Shown piece by piece: positions 37,681-45,930 of a stretch of DNA of 46,999 nt. The DNA is taken from positions 1 to 46,999 of IMG/VR virus record IMGVR_UViG_3300035703_000148. The stretch is one strand, 5' to 3'. Numbering within the stretch: position 1 is the stretch's first letter; each line of letters begins with the position of its first letter. The notes beneath the pieces were generated by a model. The model saw only the letters and a list, made by a program, of their open reading frames with translations. It had not been told where the DNA came from and did not search any database. Origin of the DNA: a virus. The position numbers and the translations under genes were made by a program.

Positions 37681-38715
37681 ATGGCTGATGAATACATTAG
37701 CGGCGTGGTATCCCTGCTGCACTTCAATGGTGCAAACGGGTCTAAAACGTTCAAAGACTCGGCAACTCCGTTTAATTGGACAGCTTTGGGTGATGCGGTA
37801 ATCAGTACTGACCAGAGCAAGTTTGGCGGTTCGGCTTATTTCAAACCCGCAGGCAACCACTATCTGAGCACCCCAAGTACGCTCGATTTGAACATGAGAA
37901 CCCTTGACTTTACTGTGGAGTTGTGGGTTTATCCGTTATCGATGGCGCAATATAACTTCCCTATTGCGAAGGTCGAGGCTAGCAACCACAACAATTTCCG
38001 CATGGGGTTTGAAGGCAACGGTGCGCTTTATGTGCATTGTTCTGGTGCTGGTAACGCTGCATCAACACCCGCAAATACCATTGTTGTCAACCAATGGCAA
38101 CACATGGCGCTAACCCGTATGGGTACAACGGCGCGGGTTTTTATTGATGGTGCACTGAAAGGAACATGGACAGATACAGCGGATATTTACAACGACACAC
38201 CTGTATTGATTGGCACAGATGGTAGTGGCTGGAATGGATTTACGGGTTACATTGATGAGGTGCGAATCACAAAGGGGTATTGCCGATACACTGAAGATTT
38301 CACCCCTCCGACTGAGGCTTTTGATGACCCGCCTGAAAAAATACTGCTGATAAGAGCCTTCACCCCTAACCTTGGGCGTACCGATAGCAACCTGCCACAG
38401 CTAACCCTACCGCACCCCGCGCCACCAATGGGCTTTGGCAACAACCTTGGGCGGCGGGATATATCCTTTGGCGGTTCGGGGCGCATTGCGGGAACCGTCA
38501 AGGAAAAGGGCACGCCCGACCAACCCCTCCAGCGGCGGGTGCAACTGTTCGACGAAACCCGAAGCCTACTGGTTGCGCAAACGTGGAGCAACCCGACTAC
38601 GGGCGCATACCTTTTTGAGAACATCGACCCGACACTGACCTACACCATTATCAGCTACGACCACACCGGCACCTATCGAGCCGTGATAGCCAACGGGCAA
38701 AAAGCAACCACTTAA
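37681..38715 (+). CDS. LamG-like (concanavalin fold) tail protein
   Basis: This 344-aa protein has a LamG-like jelly roll at 1-215: VVSLLHFNGANGSKTFKDSA, FTVELWVYPLSM, QWQHMALTRMGTTARVFIDG and YIDEVRITKGYCRYTEDFTP. A Pro-rich linker follows, then a C-terminal carboxypeptidase-regulatory-like beta sandwich (GRIAGTVKEKGTPDQPLQRR). LamG domains bind sugars, so host surface glycan binding is likely. It starts 4 nt after the preceding stop. Confidence 0.8.
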   Translation: MADEYISGVVSLLHFNGANGSKTFKDSATPFNWTALGDAVISTDQSKFGGSAYFKPAGNHYLSTPSTLDLNMRTLDFTVELWVYPLSMAQYNFPIAKVEASNHNNFRMGFEGNGALYVHCSGAGNAASTPANTIVVNQWQHMALTRMGTTARVFIDGALKGTWTDTADIYNDTPVLIGTDGSGWNGFTGYIDEVRITKGYCRYTEDFTPPTEAFDDPPEKILLIRAFTPNLGRTDSNLPQLTLPHPAPPMGFGNNLGRRDISFGGSGRIAGTVKEKGTPDQPLQRRVQLFDETRSLLVAQTWSNPTTGAYLFENIDPTLTYTIISYDHTGTYRAVIANGQKATT

Positions 38716-38728
38716 AAGGAGCGTAACC

Positions 38729-39133
38729 ATGTTCAGTGTATTGTCAATGGCAGCGCGGCAAGCGCGTTTATCGGCATTGCTGGAGTTGATTGGCACTGGC
38801 AAGCGGATTGACTTCTACACTGGCACGCCACCCGCAAAGCCTGAATTGCCCACAACAGAAACACTGCTGGCGGCTATTCCACTATTAACCCCTGCGGGGG
38901 TGGTGGGCGTGGTGGACGGGGTAGCAACGCTTACCATTACCACACCAAGGGGGGCGCAATGCCTACAGTCGGGCGTGGTCGGGTGGGCGCGTTTCTTTGA
39001 TGGTGCAGAGGGCGGCATCATGGACTTGGCAGTGGGCACCGTGGGCAGTAGTAGTCCTGTGGTGCTATCCGACACAAAACTGTACGGTGGTGGTGAGTTG
39101 CAACTTTTGTCCTGTTCCATTGCCGAGCAGTAA
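38729..39133 (+). CDS. Hypothetical tail-region protein, 134 aa
   Basis: Begins MFSVLSMAARQARLSALLEL with IDFYTGTPPAKPELPTTETL, then LLAAIPLLTPAGVVGVVDGV and ARFFDGAEGGIMDLAVG. Short beta-rich proteins with FYTG.P.P and WARF.D signatures are common between tail fibre genes. Unknown role. AAGGAG precedes the start, and the stop is adjacent to the next start. Confidence 0.65.
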   Translation: MFSVLSMAARQARLSALLELIGTGKRIDFYTGTPPAKPELPTTETLLAAIPLLTPAGVVGVVDGVATLTITTPRGAQCLQSGVVGWARFFDGAEGGIMDLAVGTVGSSSPVVLSDTKLYGGGELQLLSCSIAEQ

Positions 39134-41128
39134 ATGACCGAGATTGACCCCAACCTGATATTTCAGGAGCCACCAGCGGAAACACCCGATTTGCGCTTTG
39201 GCTTTGCGAATCAGGCTGCGCCCAACGATGCGAACCTGATATTTCAGGATTCACCTGCAACCAGTCCCGACTTGGTGTTTGGTGGCGGCTCGTTTACCGC
39301 ACCACGGCGGCAGGTGAACATCGCGGCTACGGTGCGTGGAGGGGTTACGGTCAATGCGCTATGCTCACAGCCGATACGCGCCTATGCTGCGGTGCTGGTG
39401 GGTGGGGTTACGGTAAGGGCAGGGGCGTATTACGACATTCGCGTCACGCCGTATTTGGATGCGCGGTATTTGTCGGGGCAGCAAGCGGCTATTTCCCGCA
39501 CCAGCGATAACGGTGGTGATTGGGGTGTGAGCAAGGCTTCGGAGGTAAAAGCTGACCCCGCATGGCAACTTGCCAAGTTTAACGCATTGGAGAATGGTGA
39601 ATCGACCAAGGCATCCCTTCCCATTGTCAGTGAAACCGATGTGCGACACACACTTGGCGATGGGCGCACTGCGGCAACCGATACAAGCATGGATATTGCC
39701 AAGTTTGTTGATACGGGTCGCTCCAGCAAATACACCACGGCTGACCCGCAACGGGCGTTTACGTCATCTGGTATGCAAGCGGGTATCTTTAAGGTGCAGT
39801 CGCGGGAGGATGACTGGCAGGGCGGTGTGCCACGGCAAACTATCCGAAGCGGCAGCATCGGCAAGGGTGTTACCAACCAAGGCTTTAACGGGCTGGTGTC
39901 GGGCTGGATACTGGCGGGGCGCGGTAAGGCGGGTGCAAGCAAGCCACCGGAGCCACCCAAGCCGCCTGTGCCCATTAAGTTGCCGGAGGTGGTGACTACG
40001 CATCTGTTATTCCAGCATCCAGCGCCAGCCAATGCACGGCTTTTATTTGGTGGTGTTTACATAGACACCAGCAAACCGCAATCAACCCTTTACATACTAC
40101 CCGCGAGGTTTTACATGACCAGCCACACCATTGTCGCGCAGCGCCTGCCTGACTTGGCAGAGTTGCCAATCTTTGATGCCACCGTATCCGCAGATTCAGG
40201 GAGCTTTTGCTGGAGCTTATCGGCAAACGGTCACGCCAGCTTGTTTGATTTGCTTGCACCCGTCAACGGCTTGCCTGCGCGGGTGAAGCTAACGCTGGAT
40301 GGCATACCGTGGGTGTTTGCCGTGGATAGCCTGAGCCGTAATAGCGGCTTTGGTAAGACAGGCGTGAGCCTATCGGGGCGCAGCGTTACCTCGCTCATCA
40401 GTGCACCCTATATGCGTGTAGCAACGCGCAGCAATGCAGGCGGGGCGAGGACAGCGCAGCAATTAGCGGCTGAGGCATTGAGCCTGACGGGGGTGGCTAT
40501 TGATTGGGGCATTACCGATTGGCTGGTGCCAACAAACGCATGGAATCATCAAGGCACACCACTGGATGCGGTGCAAACGATTGTGCAGGCGGCAGGCGGG
40601 TATGTGCAGAGCCACAGGAGCGATGCAAAGCTGCTGGCGCGGCACCCCTACGGCGCGAGGGCGGGCGATGCGGCGGGCGCACCGTGGGGCTGGATGCAGG
40701 GCGCGGCTGATGTGGAGCTTGCCCCCGATGCCATCATTACCGACAGTGTAGAGCGCAAGGACGGGGCAGACATTAACGCAGTCTATGTAAGCGGCACAAC
40801 GCAGGGCGTATTGGGGCTGGTCAAGCGAACGGGCACGGCAGCGGATAAGCTGGCGGCGATGGTTACTGACCCGCTGATAACCGATGTGGTGGCGGCGCGG
40901 CAGCGTGGCTTATCCATCCTCGGCGCGGCAGGCGCGAAGTATAACGTCCGGCTTGATTTGCCGGTGCTTACGGGTGCAAACCAGCCTGCGGTGTTGGAGG
41001 TGGGGCAGTTGGTACAGGTAAACACCGCTACACCGTGGCGCGGCAGGGTTCGTGCGGTGAGCGTATCTGCCAAGCGCCCATCCCTGCGGCAATCGGTGAC
41101 ATTAGAGCGACACTTGGAGGCGGTATGA
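39134..41128 (+). CDS. Baseplate hub-like tail protein, 664 aa
   Basis: The N-terminus repeats an LIFQ..PA..PDL.FG motif: LIFQEPPAETPDLRFG, LIFQDSPATSPDLVFG and, at about 290, LLFQHPAPANARLLFGG. This suggests short docking elements. The C-terminal half (after 310) resembles hub proteins: VVAQRLPDLAELPIFDATVS, GSFCWSLSANGHASLFDLLA and GIPWVFAVDSLSRN, then a late-control-D-like WMQGAADVELAPDAIITDSV. It probably forms the tip of the tail tube. Confidence 0.7.
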   Translation: MTEIDPNLIFQEPPAETPDLRFGFANQAAPNDANLIFQDSPATSPDLVFGGGSFTAPRRQVNIAATVRGGVTVNALCSQPIRAYAAVLVGGVTVRAGAYYDIRVTPYLDARYLSGQQAAISRTSDNGGDWGVSKASEVKADPAWQLAKFNALENGESTKASLPIVSETDVRHTLGDGRTAATDTSMDIAKFVDTGRSSKYTTADPQRAFTSSGMQAGIFKVQSREDDWQGGVPRQTIRSGSIGKGVTNQGFNGLVSGWILAGRGKAGASKPPEPPKPPVPIKLPEVVTTHLLFQHPAPANARLLFGGVYIDTSKPQSTLYILPARFYMTSHTIVAQRLPDLAELPIFDATVSADSGSFCWSLSANGHASLFDLLAPVNGLPARVKLTLDGIPWVFAVDSLSRNSGFGKTGVSLSGRSVTSLISAPYMRVATRSNAGGARTAQQLAAEALSLTGVAIDWGITDWLVPTNAWNHQGTPLDAVQTIVQAAGGYVQSHRSDAKLLARHPYGARAGDAAGAPWGWMQGAADVELAPDAIITDSVERKDGADINAVYVSGTTQGVLGLVKRTGTAADKLAAMVTDPLITDVVAARQRGLSILGAAGAKYNVRLDLPVLTGANQPAVLEVGQLVQVNTATPWRGRVRAVSVSAKRPSLRQSVTLERHLEAV

Positions 41129-41355
41129 GCAATTTATACAGGGCATTGTTGGAGCTTTTACCGCAAGCGCCATTGCAGGTTGCAACCGTACAATTCGTGC
41201 ATACGGCAACGGGCGAGAGTACCGTGCAGTGGATTGGCGGCAACCAGCAGCGGGTGCGCGGCACAACCGTGGCGGCAGGCAAACGGGCATTTGTGCGCGA
41301 TGGCGTGATTGAGGGCGAAGCGCCAATGCTGACATTTGAAACTATCGAAGTTTAA
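41125..41355 (+). CDS. Small tail-region protein, 76 aa
   Basis: MSNLYRALLELLPQAPLQVA, then a beta-rich piece (TATGESTVQWIGGNQQRVRG). I know this form from short proteins next to hub genes in proteobacterial phages, without an assigned role. It overlaps the hub-like stop by 4 bp. A 78-nt gap with the third late motif follows. Confidence 0.7.
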   Translation: MSNLYRALLELLPQAPLQVATVQFVHTATGESTVQWIGGNQQRVRGTTVAAGKRAFVRDGVIEGEAPMLTFETIEV

Positions 41356-41372
41356 GCGCATGGAGTGGCGCG

Positions 41373-41416
41373 TGTCACTCTTTGCATGATGGTTTCATAA
41401 ATTTAGTATGGGTGGG
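41373..41416 (+). promoter_or_regulatory. Candidate late promoter motif, copy 3 (before fibre genes)
   Basis: TGTCACTCTT, 24 nt, TATGGGTGGG in the gap before the fibre-side gene at 41434. The similarity with copy 1 extends upstream (CGCGTGTCAC in both). Downstream lies GGGT...ACCC symmetry (41410-41431) without a clear ribosome site. Confidence 0.5.
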
Positions 41417-41433
41417 ATTACACAACCCATCCC

Positions 41434-41793
41434 ATGCCAGCAGCAAACCTTTACCTTACGATTGAGCAAGGCGCAACCTTTCGCCATAGTCTAGCCCTAA
41501 AAGCTGGAAATGGCGCAACTGCCCCTGCGCTCAACCTTACGGGCTACAGCGCCCGTATGCAGCTACGCGCTGACTATGCGGCAACCGATGTATTGCTGGA
41601 GCTTACATCTACCAATGGGCGCATCATCATTTCACCACTGGCGGGGATGTTAGAACTGTCGATAAGCGCGGCAGATACGAGTCTGCTTGAATTTTCCAAA
41701 GCGATATATGACTTGGAGATTGAAAGCGCCAGCGGGGAAGTGACCCGCATAGTGCAGGGCGTTGTTACCCTAAGCAAAGAGGTGACACGGTGA
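41434..41793 (+). CDS. Baseplate/fibre-associated protein, 119 aa
   Basis: Begins MPAANLYLTIEQGATFRHSL with LNLTGYSARMQLRADYAATD and LLEFSKAIYDLEIESASGEV. Beta-sandwich proteins with IEQGATF...Y.A.MQ.R are common upstream of fibre genes, probably as fibre connectors. No ribosome site is visible before ATG 41434. It overlaps the next gene by 4 bp. Confidence 0.7.
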   Translation: MPAANLYLTIEQGATFRHSLALKAGNGATAPALNLTGYSARMQLRADYAATDVLLELTSTNGRIIISPLAGMLELSISAADTSLLEFSKAIYDLEIESASGEVTRIVQGVVTLSKEVTR

Positions 41794-42110
41794 GCGTTAC
41801 CGTAACACACCTCAACCCAACCGCCATAACCGTCATATCTGCTGGCTACGGCTTGCAGGGCATTCAAGGCTTGCAGGGCGAAAAAGGTTTAGATGGCGTT
41901 AATGGCTTGGATGGTGACAAGCATTTAGCGCACACCCAAGCGGTTGCTAGTGCGGAGTGGGCGATTACCCACAACCTGAACAAATACCCTGCTGTCACGA
42001 TTACCGATAGCGCAGGCGACCAAGTAGAGGGCGAGGTGCATTACGACAGCCTCAACGCGCTCACGGTCAAATTTTCTGCCCCATTCGCGGGGAAAGCCTA
42101 CCTTAATTAA
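41790..42110 (+). CDS. Short collagen-like tail fibre protein
   Basis: This 106-aa protein has eight Gly-X-Y triplets at about residues 22-45 (GLQGIQGLQGEKGLDG then VNGLDGDK), able to form a trimeric stalk. A small C-terminal domain follows (ASAEWAITHNLNKYPAVTIT), as seen at the ends of phage fibres. It is a likely virion surface component. It overlaps the 119-aa gene by 4 bp. Confidence 0.8.
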   Translation: MSVTVTHLNPTAITVISAGYGLQGIQGLQGEKGLDGVNGLDGDKHLAHTQAVASAEWAITHNLNKYPAVTITDSAGDQVEGEVHYDSLNALTVKFSAPFAGKAYLN

Positions 42111-42121
42111 CCGGAGCTACC

Positions 42122-43099
42122 ATGCCAAAGAAAATCCTTGTTTCCTACGACTTCTCGCAAAATGAAATCCAGAATGCAAGAGCGCAAAACCTGGCCGCTG
42201 ACCCGAGCACGCCTGCTGCGGGGCAGTTTTGGTACAACACCACTACTGGCAAAATGATGTGGCGCGGGGCTACTGCGAACATTGACCCAACAGCGAGAGC
42301 CAACCACACAGGTACACAAACTGCGGCAACGATTAGCGACTTCAATACCGCTGTACGAGCCAATAACTTGAATTTACTGGCTGCGCCCACCGCTGCGGTG
42401 GTGATGAATAACCAGCGCATTACTGGCTTGGCTGCACCGACCGCAGATACCGATGCCGCGACCAAAGGGTATGTTGATGCTGCGGTAAACGGAACTGACT
42501 GGAAGCAATCGGTACGCGCTGCGACAACTGTAAACATTACCTTATCCGGCTTGCAAACCGTTGACGGTATCACTTTGGTCGCTGGTGAGCGCGTATTGGT
42601 TAAGAACCAGACTACTGCTACTGAAAATGGCTTGTATAACGCCGCATCGGGGGCTTGGACACGGACAACTGATTGTGATGCAAACGCAGAAGTTCATGCT
42701 GGCTTAACCGTTATGGTCGAGGAAGGCGCAACCCAAGCGGATAGCCAATGGCGGCTTACTACTGATGGAGCTATTACTCTTGGCTCTACAGCATTAACCT
42801 TTGCTCAAATTGGCGCGGGTACTGCCTACACACAGGGTACGGGTATCACCATTGCTGGCAATACGGTTGCCATTGATACCGCTGTGGTGGTTCGCAAGTT
42901 TGCGGCTACCGTGGGCGGTGCCACCACTTCGGCGGTAACGCATAACCTTGGCACACTAGATGTTGCGGTAGATGCTTACCTTGTGGCAACGGGCGAGAGC
43001 ATAGAGTGTGACATCGTGCGTACCAACACCAACACTGTAACCCTTGGCTTTGCGGTAGCCCCTGCTGCTAACTCTATCCGCGTGGTTGTGCAAGGGTAA
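42122..43099 (+). CDS. Tail fibre protein, 325 aa
   Basis: The N-terminus (LVSYDFSQNEIQNARAQNLA) and PAAGQFWYNTTTGKMMWRG are standard for phage fibres. AATKGYVDAAVNG leads to a repeat domain (ERVLVKNQTTATENGLYNAA), and the C-terminus has ATTSAVTHNLGTLDVAVDAY, as in the collagen-like protein. Host recognition is expected. Confidence 0.88.
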   Translation: MPKKILVSYDFSQNEIQNARAQNLAADPSTPAAGQFWYNTTTGKMMWRGATANIDPTARANHTGTQTAATISDFNTAVRANNLNLLAAPTAAVVMNNQRITGLAAPTADTDAATKGYVDAAVNGTDWKQSVRAATTVNITLSGLQTVDGITLVAGERVLVKNQTTATENGLYNAASGAWTRTTDCDANAEVHAGLTVMVEEGATQADSQWRLTTDGAITLGSTALTFAQIGAGTAYTQGTGITIAGNTVAIDTAVVVRKFAATVGGATTSAVTHNLGTLDVAVDAYLVATGESIECDIVRTNTNTVTLGFAVAPAANSIRVVVQG

Positions 43100-43101
43100 G
43101 C

Positions 43102-44121
43102 ATGACGACTAAGCAGCTAACCTTTAAGTCGTTACCCGCATTGCCACTGACTGAGGGGGCTACTTCGCCCAACCTTGGGGCAGCGGGTAAGGGTGCGTGG
43201 GCGTGGAGCGAAAGCCTTTCCAAGCCTGTGTACTGGACGGGGACAAATTGGACTGCGGGGAGTTCAGGCGGTGGCGGGGCGACCGACCCATTGGAGTTGA
43301 CCGCATCAAACCCAACTGCACCTGCGGCAAATAAAGTTCGCGTCTTTGCGCGTAATGTAGGTGGACGCATCATGCCTGCTTTTGTTGGGCCGAGTGGTTT
43401 GGATACCAGTTTGCAGGCTTCTTTGGCACGTAACAATGTGTCGTTTGTTCGCCCCCAAGGTAACGGCACTGTAATAGCTGGCGTGGGCTTAACCCTCACT
43501 GCGGCGGGTACTGCCACCGCTGCTAACGTAGCCACAACCAACCTTCACACGGCTATGCGGAGAATTGAGTACCTTGTAACCACGGCTGCAACCACTGCGG
43601 TGGCGGGTTTTCGTCATGCAGCGGCGCAATGGTTTATGGGTAGCGGTGCACTAGGCGGCTTTCATTTTGTTTGCAGGTTTGGCCCTGCTACGGGAAGCGC
43701 GGCAAACACAGCGCGGCGTGGTTTTGTTGGTTTGTCTGCATCCGTGGCTGCACCCACCGACGTTAACCCTTCCACTTTGGCAAACATCATTGGTGTTGGG
43801 TGCGACAGTACCGATGCCAATTATTTCATTATGCACAAAACGGGTACGGCTACGGCCACGCGGGTGGATACGGGTATTGCCAAGTCTGCAACCGACAGAA
43901 CCAAAGTCTTTGAACTTGCGATGTTCTGCCCTCCTGGGGGCACGTCCGTACAGTTTGAATTTACCGACCTGACAACAGGGGTGGTTTTCAGGCACACGGC
44001 AACCACTAATTTACCAGCGGCAACCACATTGCTTGCCCCGTCCGGTTACTACTCCGTGGGGGGTGTTTCCAGCGTCATCGGCATGGCTTTAATGAGCCTC
44101 TACATTGAAACGGACTACTAA
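43102..44121 (+). CDS. Tail fibre/receptor-binding protein, 339 aa
   Basis: An N-terminal fibre-like domain (LTFKSLPALPLTEGATSPNL, then AWSESLSKPVYWTGTNWT) is followed by a beta-rich C-terminal domain (YLVTTAATTAVAGFRHAAAQ ... GRRGFVGLS-type strands with GGTSVQFEFTDLTTG). It is probably the receptor-binding end of the fibre set. The start is 2 nt after the previous stop. Confidence 0.75.
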   Translation: MTTKQLTFKSLPALPLTEGATSPNLGAAGKGAWAWSESLSKPVYWTGTNWTAGSSGGGGATDPLELTASNPTAPAANKVRVFARNVGGRIMPAFVGPSGLDTSLQASLARNNVSFVRPQGNGTVIAGVGLTLTAAGTATAANVATTNLHTAMRRIEYLVTTAATTAVAGFRHAAAQWFMGSGALGGFHFVCRFGPATGSAANTARRGFVGLSASVAAPTDVNPSTLANIIGVGCDSTDANYFIMHKTGTATATRVDTGIAKSATDRTKVFELAMFCPPGGTSVQFEFTDLTTGVVFRHTATTNLPAATTLLAPSGYYSVGGVSSVIGMALMSLYIETDY

Positions 44122-44122
44122 A

Positions 44123-44947
44123 ATGCTACTGCGCGACTTATACCTTGTGACCAAGCATAGCCCGTACTTGCCGCGTGTTCTGGCAAGCTCAACACCTACC
44201 GATGCGGAGTTTCGTGCCGAACATTCGGAGATGAACTACATCAAGGATGAGCGCGTGACGGTAAAGGGGCTGCTGCGGGAGGCAACGTTCGGGGCGGGGT
44301 GGGACAAATCAACCCGTCCAGAAGTGTTCACCGTGGGGGCTGACGAGCATCTTGACGAAGAATGGTTTTTCGTCAACGGTGTGACGACCAGCAAAGACAT
44401 GGCAATACGCAATGCGCGGTGCCTATCCACGTTATTTCAACGGGCAATTCGGGTGGTGCATAACCCGACGCATGGGCTTATCCCCGACCTTGCAGAATGC
44501 GTGTTTGCCCGTACCTTTGATATGGACTGCGCGGTAACAAAAGACCTGCACGCTGCGGTTTACACGGCACTGGTTAAGGGCAAAAAGGTCAAGGTGATTG
44601 GCCACTCGCAAGGCGGCATCATTGTTAGCCGACTGCTGCGCTTGCTCAAAGCGGTGGAGCCCATCGCGGTGCCGGACTTTTTTACCACTCTCGAAGTCTA
44701 CACCTTCGGTTCGGCTGCTGATGAGGACGTGCGCGTTGCGGGAGCCTACCAAGAGCATTTTGCCAATACCGATGACTTTGTGGCGCGTATCGGCATGATT
44801 AACGTCCAGCCCAAGTCCGGCACGCTATACCTGCGCAACGAAATCGGGCATTTACTGAACCGCGATTATTTGGAGCATTTCGCTGGCGGCTATTTCTGCG
44901 GCAAGAAAAGCAAGCTATACCGGATGCTAGGGGGCGGTCATGCGTAA
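44123..44947 (+). CDS. Lipase-like alpha/beta hydrolase
   Basis: This 274-aa protein has the nucleophile elbow VIGHSQGG near residue 160, a later Asp (NTDDFVARIG) and His (IGHLLNRDYLEHF), so a complete Ser-Asp-His triad is possible. No signal peptide is seen. Such hydrolases cleave esters or phospholipids. Placed after the fibres and before the lysis genes, it could be a virion part that acts on the host envelope, or an intracellular effector. ATG 44123 starts just after the fibre stop. It overlaps the next gene by 8 bp. Confidence 0.72.
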   Translation: MLLRDLYLVTKHSPYLPRVLASSTPTDAEFRAEHSEMNYIKDERVTVKGLLREATFGAGWDKSTRPEVFTVGADEHLDEEWFFVNGVTTSKDMAIRNARCLSTLFQRAIRVVHNPTHGLIPDLAECVFARTFDMDCAVTKDLHAAVYTALVKGKKVKVIGHSQGGIIVSRLLRLLKAVEPIAVPDFFTTLEVYTFGSAADEDVRVAGAYQEHFANTDDFVARIGMINVQPKSGTLYLRNEIGHLLNRDYLEHFAGGYFCGKKSKLYRMLGGGHA

Positions 44948-45047
44948 GGAACTCTACTACATGAAGGCTATCGTATGCGGGGCGTTTGCTATCTGGCTGC
45001 TGCTGATGGGCATTTTCTTTGACGTTTTTCGGAGTGTGCTGACATGA
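44940..45047 (+). CDS. Single-TM small membrane protein, 35 aa
   Basis: MRKELYYMKAIVCGAFAIWL then LLMGIFFDVFRSVLT: a short basic N-terminus and one TM helix. A GGGGG-type ribosome site precedes ATG 44940. It overlaps both neighbours. It could be a regulatory holin/antiholin-type peptide or part of the accessory chain. Confidence 0.65.
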   Translation: MRKELYYMKAIVCGAFAIWLLLMGIFFDVFRSVLT

Positions 45048-45487
45048 ATACCCAACCCGTTCGACCGGAAACGGAAACGCTCGACCCGTTCGACCGACGG
45101 GCGGGAAACCGTGAAGCTACCAAGTGGGTGCGCGATGCGCTCAATGAGCAGTCTGAAAAGATTGATGAAATTGCCAAGGACGTGCGCGGCATAAACGCTG
45201 CGCTGCAACGTAGCTGGCAGGACGCTGACCCTGTGAATCATTGGAAAGAACACGAGTTATTCAAGGAGCGCGAGTTAGAACGGCAGCGGCTAGAAGCCAA
45301 GCGAATTGAGGAGGAAGAAAAGCGTCGCGCCTTTTGGGAAAAAATCAAGGCTGATATTTTCTCGTATGCGCTCAAGGCGGTGGGGCTTTTTATCGTCGGG
45401 GTTTTTATCCTTGGTGGGCAAGCCAAGTTCAAGGAGTGGGTGCAGTTGGCGGTAGCGGATAACACCAAGCAGGAGGCAGCAAAATGA
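45044..45487 (+). CDS. Coiled-coil membrane protein, 147 aa
   Basis: A polar N-terminus is followed by a long charged helix at about 55-95 (WKEHELFKERELERQRLEAK, RIEEEEKRRAFWEKIK) and a TM segment at about 110-128 (LKAVGLFIVGVFILGGQ) near the end. The helix probably lies in the cytosol. XhlA-like holin partners have a comparable plan, but no direct match is recognised. It overlaps both neighbours by 4 bp. Confidence 0.65.
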   Translation: MNTQPVRPETETLDPFDRRAGNREATKWVRDALNEQSEKIDEIAKDVRGINAALQRSWQDADPVNHWKEHELFKERELERQRLEAKRIEEEEKRRAFWEKIKADIFSYALKAVGLFIVGVFILGGQAKFKEWVQLAVADNTKQEAAK

Positions 45488-45930
45488 GCCTTCGTTCGAG
45501 CATCATCATCAAACTGTGGGGCTGGCTGAGTTTTGTCTGTACATTGTTCCTTGGTGGAATGTTTTATGTCACTTTTGACAGTGCACCACCATTCGCCACA
45601 ACTGACAGTATCACAACCGTTACCCGTCAAGATGGGGCAAATGTACTGGTGGAGAGCCGTGGCTTTGTTGGCACCGACACCCAAGAATTAACCGTTTACC
45701 GCACGTTCTACCACCAAGGCAGTGCTACACAGCATAAGGTGGCAGTCGAGGGTGGGGTGGTCATTAACCAAAAAGGCGAGTATGTGGTGCTGCGCTCGTT
45801 TGTTCTACCTCCGCATATCAGCGGTGCATGGTGTAGCAGTGCCGAGGTTTACTGGCGACCTGCGCTATCCCTGAAACACCACAGCGCAAAGCTAACTGAC
45901 CTGTGCTTTGAGGTGCCCGTCAATGATTAA
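45484..45930 (+). CDS. Membrane-anchored periplasmic protein, 148 aa
   Basis: A TM anchor lies at about 10-30 (LWGWLSFVCTLFLGGMFYV), followed by a beta-rich domain expected in the periplasm (SITTVTRQDGANVLVESRGF, ELTVYRTFYHQGSATQHKVA) with two late Cys residues that may pair (WCSSAEV, LCFEVP). No family is recognised. It overlaps the solute-binding protein gene by 8 bp, so the two are likely made together in the same compartment. Confidence 0.65.
   Translation: MSLRSSIIIKLWGWLSFVCTLFLGGMFYVTFDSAPPFATTDSITTVTRQDGANVLVESRGFVGTDTQELTVYRTFYHQGSATQHKVAVEGGVVINQKGEYVVLRSFVLPPHISGAWCSSAEVYWRPALSLKHHSAKLTDLCFEVPVND

Noticed and set aside
44940-45930. A spanin pair (Rz/Rz1)
   Set aside because: The 148-aa protein has an N-terminal anchor but a beta-rich rather than coiled periplasmic part, and no embedded lipoprotein frame with a lipobox was seen.
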